DNA of 16,820 nucleotides, taken from contig DAIEHU010000019.1 of assembly GCA_027353395.1 (NCBI GenBank), positions 1 through 16,820 of the forward strand, read 5' to 3'. The stretch is from Desulfobacteraceae bacterium (GTDB taxonomy: Bacteria; Desulfobacterota; Desulfobacteria; Desulfobacterales; Desulfosalsimonadaceae). Each line of letters begins with the position of its first letter. The first letter of the stretch is position 1. This document shows positions 13,652 to 16,820 of this stretch, piece by piece. The notes beneath the pieces are model-generated. The model did no database searches, had not been told where the DNA came from, and saw only the letters and a program-made list of their open reading frames with translations. Both the position numbers and the translations under genes were made by a program.

Positions 13652-14416
13652 ATGAAAATAGAAATTTCCGGAAAGGGCGGGAGCGGCAAGAGTACGGTGT
13701 CCGTGCTGCTGGCCCGGTCCATGAAAAAACTGGGATACCGGGTGCTGCTGGTGGACGGCGACGAGTCCAACATCGGGCTGGAAAATCTGGCGGGCGTTGA
13801 AAAACCGGTCCATCTGCTGGATTATCTGGGAGGCAAAAAGGGGTTCAAGGCACTGTTGAATCAGGCCGTGATGGCCGATAACCCGGCAGGTCTCTTTTCA
13901 GGAACGCAAAAAATAGATGATCTGCCCGGAAATTGCATCGCCGTATCCGAAGACGGGCTGGAAATCCTGGTGATTGGAAAAATCCATCATATGGGCGAAG
14001 GATGCGCCTGCCCCATGGGCGTATTGTCCAAAAGATTTCTGGCAAGCATCGAAACCAGTGAGAATGAAGTCATCCTGGTGGATGCCGAAGCCGGGGTGGA
14101 GCATTTCGGCAGGGGCGTCGCGGGCGAATGCGATCTGGTGGTGGGCATCGTTGACCCCACCGCCGAATCCTTCCTCCTTGCGCGAAAAATGGCGCGGATG
14201 GCGGAGGCCGGCGGCAAGGCCATCTGTTTTGTCTTAAACAAGGTGGAGCCGGAAATCGAAGGCTTCATGAAACAGCAACTGGAAGCGGCGAAAGTGATCG
14301 GCGCCATTCCCAAGGATCACGCCCTGTTCATGAATAGCCTGGAGGGAAAGCCGCTGACCCGAATGCTGCCGGAGATCGAAGAAATCAGCCGGAAAATATT
14401 GAATAAAATGCCATAG
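13652..14416 (+). CDS. CooC-like P-loop ATPase (CODH nickel-insertion family)
   Basis: A 254-residue soluble protein of the SIMIBI/MinD class. The ATG at 13652 lies seven bases after GGAG (13641-13644); a GTG at 13649 is too close. The N-terminus has the deviant Walker A GKGGSGKST (residues 7-15), DGDESN at 35-40 where family members have the DxD-type motif, and GEGCACPM with Cys118-x-Cys120, the CxC metal site of CooC proteins. CooC uses ATP to help insert nickel into carbon monoxide dehydrogenase. The family also includes paralogues of unknown client, and no CODH gene is in the window, so I leave out a symbol. It follows tonB by 11 bases and is the last gene of the operon. A role linking TonB-driven metal uptake to metalloenzyme maturation is a hypothesis. 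Confidence 0.82.
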   Translation: MKIEISGKGGSGKSTVSVLLARSMKKLGYRVLLVDGDESNIGLENLAGVEKPVHLLDYLGGKKGFKALLNQAVMADNPAGLFSGTQKIDDLPGNCIAVSEDGLEILVIGKIHHMGEGCACPMGVLSKRFLASIETSENEVILVDAEAGVEHFGRGVAGECDLVVGIVDPTAESFLLARKMARMAEAGGKAICFVLNKVEPEIEGFMKQQLEAAKVIGAIPKDHALFMNSLEGKPLTRMLPEIEEISRKILNKMP

Positions 14417-14492
14417 CAACGATAAAAAATGTTCCCTTTCTCAAATGCTGCCGGGTGTCCAGCCGCCGCCCATAGCCAGATAAGTATACCCC

Positions 14493-14519
14493 AAACGCTG
14501 TATATTTGCGTTTTTTTTT
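14493..14519 (+). terminator. Probable intrinsic terminator of the TonB operon
   Basis: AAACGC at 14493-14498 pairs with GCGTTT at 14508-14513 around a 9-base loop. A run of nine T residues (14511-14519) begins inside the right arm and continues past it. It lies 77 bases after the last stop of the operon. The stem is short, so it is of moderate strength. Confidence 0.5.
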
Positions 14520-14546
14520 GCTGTACAATCGTCATAAATGATTCCA

Positions 14547-14575
14547 TTGTTATGGGCAAAAAAGCCTGTTAAATT
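14547..14575 (+). promoter_or_regulatory. Candidate promoter of the large lipoprotein gene
   Basis: TTGTTA at 14547-14552 and TAAATT at 14570-14575 are 17 bases apart and are followed by an AT-rich tract, just after the operon terminator. Use of it would give an untranslated leader of about 300 bases. Each box matches the consensus at four of six positions. Confidence 0.3.
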
Positions 14576-14603
14576 AAATTAAAATATTATATCATCTGCA
14601 CTG

Positions 14604-14841
14604 CCGAAAAGTCGGAGTGGTAGCGGCTACGGCTGATTCGGACAGCCATGCACAATATGAGAAAGAAGAACGCGCCCCCCGTTTACCACGCGCCAAAGAA
14701 GGAAGTGGCATTACCATGACCGTCAATGATTCCATCCCCCTGCTTCACTATAAAATGGCGAATTGCGCGTTTCTTAGCGAGGATTCTTTTCCGGACCATT
14801 AAAGCAGCCAGGTAGTGACTATCCGACCGCAACCTGACTGC
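14604..14841 (+). other. Hairpin-rich leader region, no gene
   Basis: This covers most of the 464-bp gap between the CooC-like gene and the lipoprotein. Small hairpins lie at 14604-14615 (CCGA/TCGG), 14620-14630 (GTAG/CTAC) and 14631-14647 (GGCTG/CAGCC). A larger stem has arms at 14804-14813 and 14832-14841 with nine of ten pairs and lies 26 bases before the ribosome site. I could not match it to a known riboswitch class by eye. A 61-codon open frame at 14617-14802 does not look like a gene. Confidence 0.35.
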
Positions 14842-14880
14842 CTATCTCTTTACAATCATTTATCACAGGGGAGGGTATTT

Positions 14881-16563
14881 ATGGATTTAATTCCAGACTG
14901 TAAACGAAAATTCTTATGCTTGCGCTGGCTGTCCGTTTTCGTCGTCATGCTGATGTCGCTGGCCGCCTGCGATTCGGACGACGGCGATCAAAATGTGAAC
15001 AGGGCGGCCCCCAATCCTTATTTGTCATCCGATTTATATGCCATCACTCATTTTGACTCATCCCAGAGCGATTCGACCCCCTATGGGCCGCCCGCCGGGG
15101 TGTTCAACGTCGATCCGGAAAAGCAGCCCGTTTCCTACGGCGGGCCGATCAACATCATAACGCTTGCCTCCACGGGAAAAGACTATATGTGGGGAGTCGG
15201 CACCGATCGCGTCAGCTACATATATAGTGGCGACGGGCAGTGGACCACGCTGACAAGCTTCCAGGCGCTCGCCGATGCATCAGATAACGTTTTGTCAGCA
15301 ATTCCGGATGATAGCCTTCGCGCTTTCGGAGAGTCATCCGCAGCGCGAATGGACGCGGCTTCGATGGATAATTACCTGAAAAGTCTTTTCGGTGAAAATT
15401 ACGCCGCCCGCTTCGGGAATGGCACTTATTCGGTAGTCGATAAGGATAACGTGCTCTATGCCAATTTCGGCAAAAACCTCTACGCATTTGAATTAATCAA
15501 TCCGGACCTGCCATACGCCGGCATAAAGATCCGCCATGTACTAAAGGATATCATTGTGAAAGTTCAGGGCGGCGATCCTGCCCCACCGTCCGGCACAAGA
15601 ATTAGCAGTGTTTCCATGACCTATGATGGATATGTGATTGTTGGTTTCACCAATGGCGTGGCAGTTATCAATCGAGATCTCAACGTTGATTCCGCATCTT
15701 TTTACCGGTTTGGTGATGATGAGTATGTCAGCAATTCGCTTTCAGTAGATGAAAACAACGGCATATATGTGGCAAGCAACAAACTGATGCGCAAACTCGT
15801 CTGGACGGGCGCCACTCTTTCCGATAATGAAAGCGCTGGCGCGTGGTCGTGCCCGTATGACACTGCAACGGAATTGCCTCCCATCATCAAATTCGACAAC
15901 GGCACAGGTTCCACGCCGACGCTCATGGGCTTCGGCGGCAATTCTGACAAGCTTGTGGTCATAACCGATGGCACCAAGCAGATGAAACTGGTGGCATTCT
16001 GGCGCGACACCATCCCCAATGGATTTGTCCAGAAACCGGGCACGGCATCACGGCGCATCGCGGGTCAGATTCAGGTAACTTGCGGTTTTTCCCCTCTTCC
16101 CGAATGGATACAGTCTGAGCAGTCCGTAGTTGTGCATGGATATGGGGCATTTGTCGTGAATAATATTCCGCAAACCGTCAATAGTGATATTGTAAATAAA
16201 AACAAGATTCTTCAGGTTTCACTCATGGGTCCGGCATATGACTCCTCTTATGGTGTTGAACGCTTTGAATGGGATCCGGCGGCAGATGAATGGTATTCGG
16301 TATGGACGCGATCCGATGTTTCATCCACCAGCATGATTCCGGTCTATAGTAAATCCGGCGATATGGCCCTTATAAACGGTTATACGTCAAACGGCTGGGA
16401 GGTCACCGGGCTTGATTGGAATACAGGCAAAATTGTCCATCGGACGATCTTCGGCGATCAAAACTTCGGAAACGGCGCGTATGCCATTTTGCAATATCTG
16501 AAAGACGGAGACCTACTTTTCAATTCCATCGCTGGCCCTTTACGTGTGCATTACGGCAAATGA
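14881..16563 (+). CDS. Large lipoprotein, probably beta-propeller-like
   Basis: A 560-residue protein starting at the ATG at 14881, with AGGGGAGGG at 14867-14875; the upstream in-frame extension to 14815 has no support. The N-terminus is a lipoprotein signal ending SLAAC, with the lipidated Cys at residue 30. The next residue is Asp, which in E. coli keeps lipoproteins in the inner membrane, and the acidic run DSDDGD follows. The rest lacks membrane helices. It shows repeated units of a short strand, an Asp/Gly/Asn turn and another strand (for example VDKDNVLYANFGKNLYAFEL, SVDENNGIYVASNKLM, YSKSGDMALINGY). This is the usual look of a six- to eight-bladed propeller such as NHL, SMP-30-like or quinoprotein-like domains. 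No cofactor motif is visible, so binding rather than catalysis is as likely. The downstream gene is unrelated in base composition. Confidence 0.75.
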   Translation: MDLIPDCKRKFLCLRWLSVFVVMLMSLAACDSDDGDQNVNRAAPNPYLSSDLYAITHFDSSQSDSTPYGPPAGVFNVDPEKQPVSYGGPINIITLASTGKDYMWGVGTDRVSYIYSGDGQWTTLTSFQALADASDNVLSAIPDDSLRAFGESSAARMDAASMDNYLKSLFGENYAARFGNGTYSVVDKDNVLYANFGKNLYAFELINPDLPYAGIKIRHVLKDIIVKVQGGDPAPPSGTRISSVSMTYDGYVIVGFTNGVAVINRDLNVDSASFYRFGDDEYVSNSLSVDENNGIYVASNKLMRKLVWTGATLSDNESAGAWSCPYDTATELPPIIKFDNGTGSTPTLMGFGGNSDKLVVITDGTKQMKLVAFWRDTIPNGFVQKPGTASRRIAGQIQVTCGFSPLPEWIQSEQSVVVHGYGAFVVNNIPQTVNSDIVNKNKILQVSLMGPAYDSSYGVERFEWDPAADEWYSVWTRSDVSSTSMIPVYSKSGDMALINGYTSNGWEVTGLDWNTGKIVHRTIFGDQNFGNGAYAILQYLKDGDLLFNSIAGPLRVHYGK

Positions 16564-16638
16564 TCGCAAAATATGGGTTCTGATTGTTAAGATTTCTTTT
16601 TCAAATGAGGTAACCATATATAAAAAAGGAGCGGAAAA

Positions 16639-16820
16639 ATGGATTATAGAATCGAAAGAGATATGTTAGGTGAAAAAAATATTAAAAATACAATATATTA
16701 TGGAATAAACACTGCGAGAGCATTAGAAAACTTTCCTTTAGATAATAAACTGGTGAACTTAAAGCTAATTTATGAAATAGCATTAATAAAGAAGGCAGCG
16801 GCTTTAGCAAATAGGGATTT
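16639..16820 (+). CDS. aspA: Aspartate ammonia-lyase, N-terminal part, cut by the window edge
   Basis: The ATG at 16639 has AAGGAG ending at 16631 with seven bases of spacing. The 60 visible codons read MDYRIERDMLGEK, then YYGINTARALENFPL, and later LIKKAAALANRD. This is the start of the aspartase/fumarase superfamily, closest to aspartate ammonia-lyase (R-x-E-x-D-x-L-G-E, Y-Y-G-x-x-T-x-R-A-x-E-N-F). The enzyme splits L-aspartate into fumarate and ammonia. A fumarate hydratase class II would have a different pattern around YYG. The substrate-determining later motifs are beyond the edge. Base composition is much more AT-rich than all other genes here, with many AAA, ATA and TTA codons, so recent acquisition or a foreign contig join should be considered. 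Confidence 0.8.
   Translation, partial: MDYRIERDMLGEKNIKNTIYYGINTARALENFPLDNKLVNLKLIYEIALIKKAAALANRD

Noticed and set aside
14617..14802. A 61-codon plus-strand open frame in the gap before the large lipoprotein
   Set aside because: It starts with GTG without a ribosome site, has mixed composition without any domain or signal pattern, and overlaps the hairpins. It looks like chance.
1..16820. Defence system, prophage, CRISPR array or secondary-metabolite cluster
   Set aside because: I found no nuclease, phage structural, integrase, direct-repeat array or biosynthetic assembly-line genes on either strand.

Overview
The window reads as chromosome from a Gram-negative, anaerobic bacterium of roughly average GC content. 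It is most likely a member of the Desulfobacterota (sulfate-reducer-like, Desulfobacteraceae or relatives). This is an inference from gene content: several lipoproteins with clear lipoboxes, an ExbB/ExbD/TonB system, a CooC-like maturation ATPase, a cysteine-rich ferredoxin-type protein and a B12-type radical SAM enzyme. There are no rRNA or tRNA genes, transposases or CRISPR arrays that I can see.

Layout. (1) Positions 1-2152: a plus-strand cluster with the end of a zinc-finger anti-sigma factor, a tiny secreted acidic protein, a DUF3106 repeat protein and a TauE/SafE permease. The first three look like one envelope-stress type module whose sigma factor would lie left of the window. (2) 2153-2476: a strong hairpin repeat between convergent genes and a 53-residue membrane protein on the minus strand. 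(3) 2793-3938: two small unrelated lipoproteins on the plus strand. (4) 3933-6412, minus strand: an unrecognised protein and a B12-binding/radical SAM enzyme, separated by a 125-bp nested palindromic element. (5) 6577-8879: a cytoplasmic multi-PAS histidine kinase of the HisKA_3 (NarX/DegS-like) type, split by a one-base frameshift. (6) 9012-9587: an unrecognised three-helix membrane protein whose 3' end overlaps a convergent ferredoxin-type protein (9548-10471, GTG start). (7) 10623-14416: a compact five-gene operon encoding a secreted protein with Asp-rich 24-25-residue repeats, ExbB, ExbD, TonB and a CooC-like ATPase, ending in a probable terminator. (8) 14417-14880: a 464-bp gap with a candidate promoter and several hairpins. 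(9) 14881-16563: a large lipoprotein, probably beta-propeller-like. (10) 16639 to the right edge: the start of an aspartate ammonia-lyase gene with markedly AT-rich sequence.

How they work together: the most coherent unit is the TonB operon. ExbB and ExbD would use the proton gradient to drive TonB, which would energise an outer-membrane receptor not encoded here. The first gene supplies a periplasmic protein with possible calcium-binding loops, and the last a nickel-insertase-like ATPase. That pairing suggests metal uptake coupled to metalloenzyme maturation, but this is a hypothesis. The remaining genes look like ordinary neighbours rather than one system.
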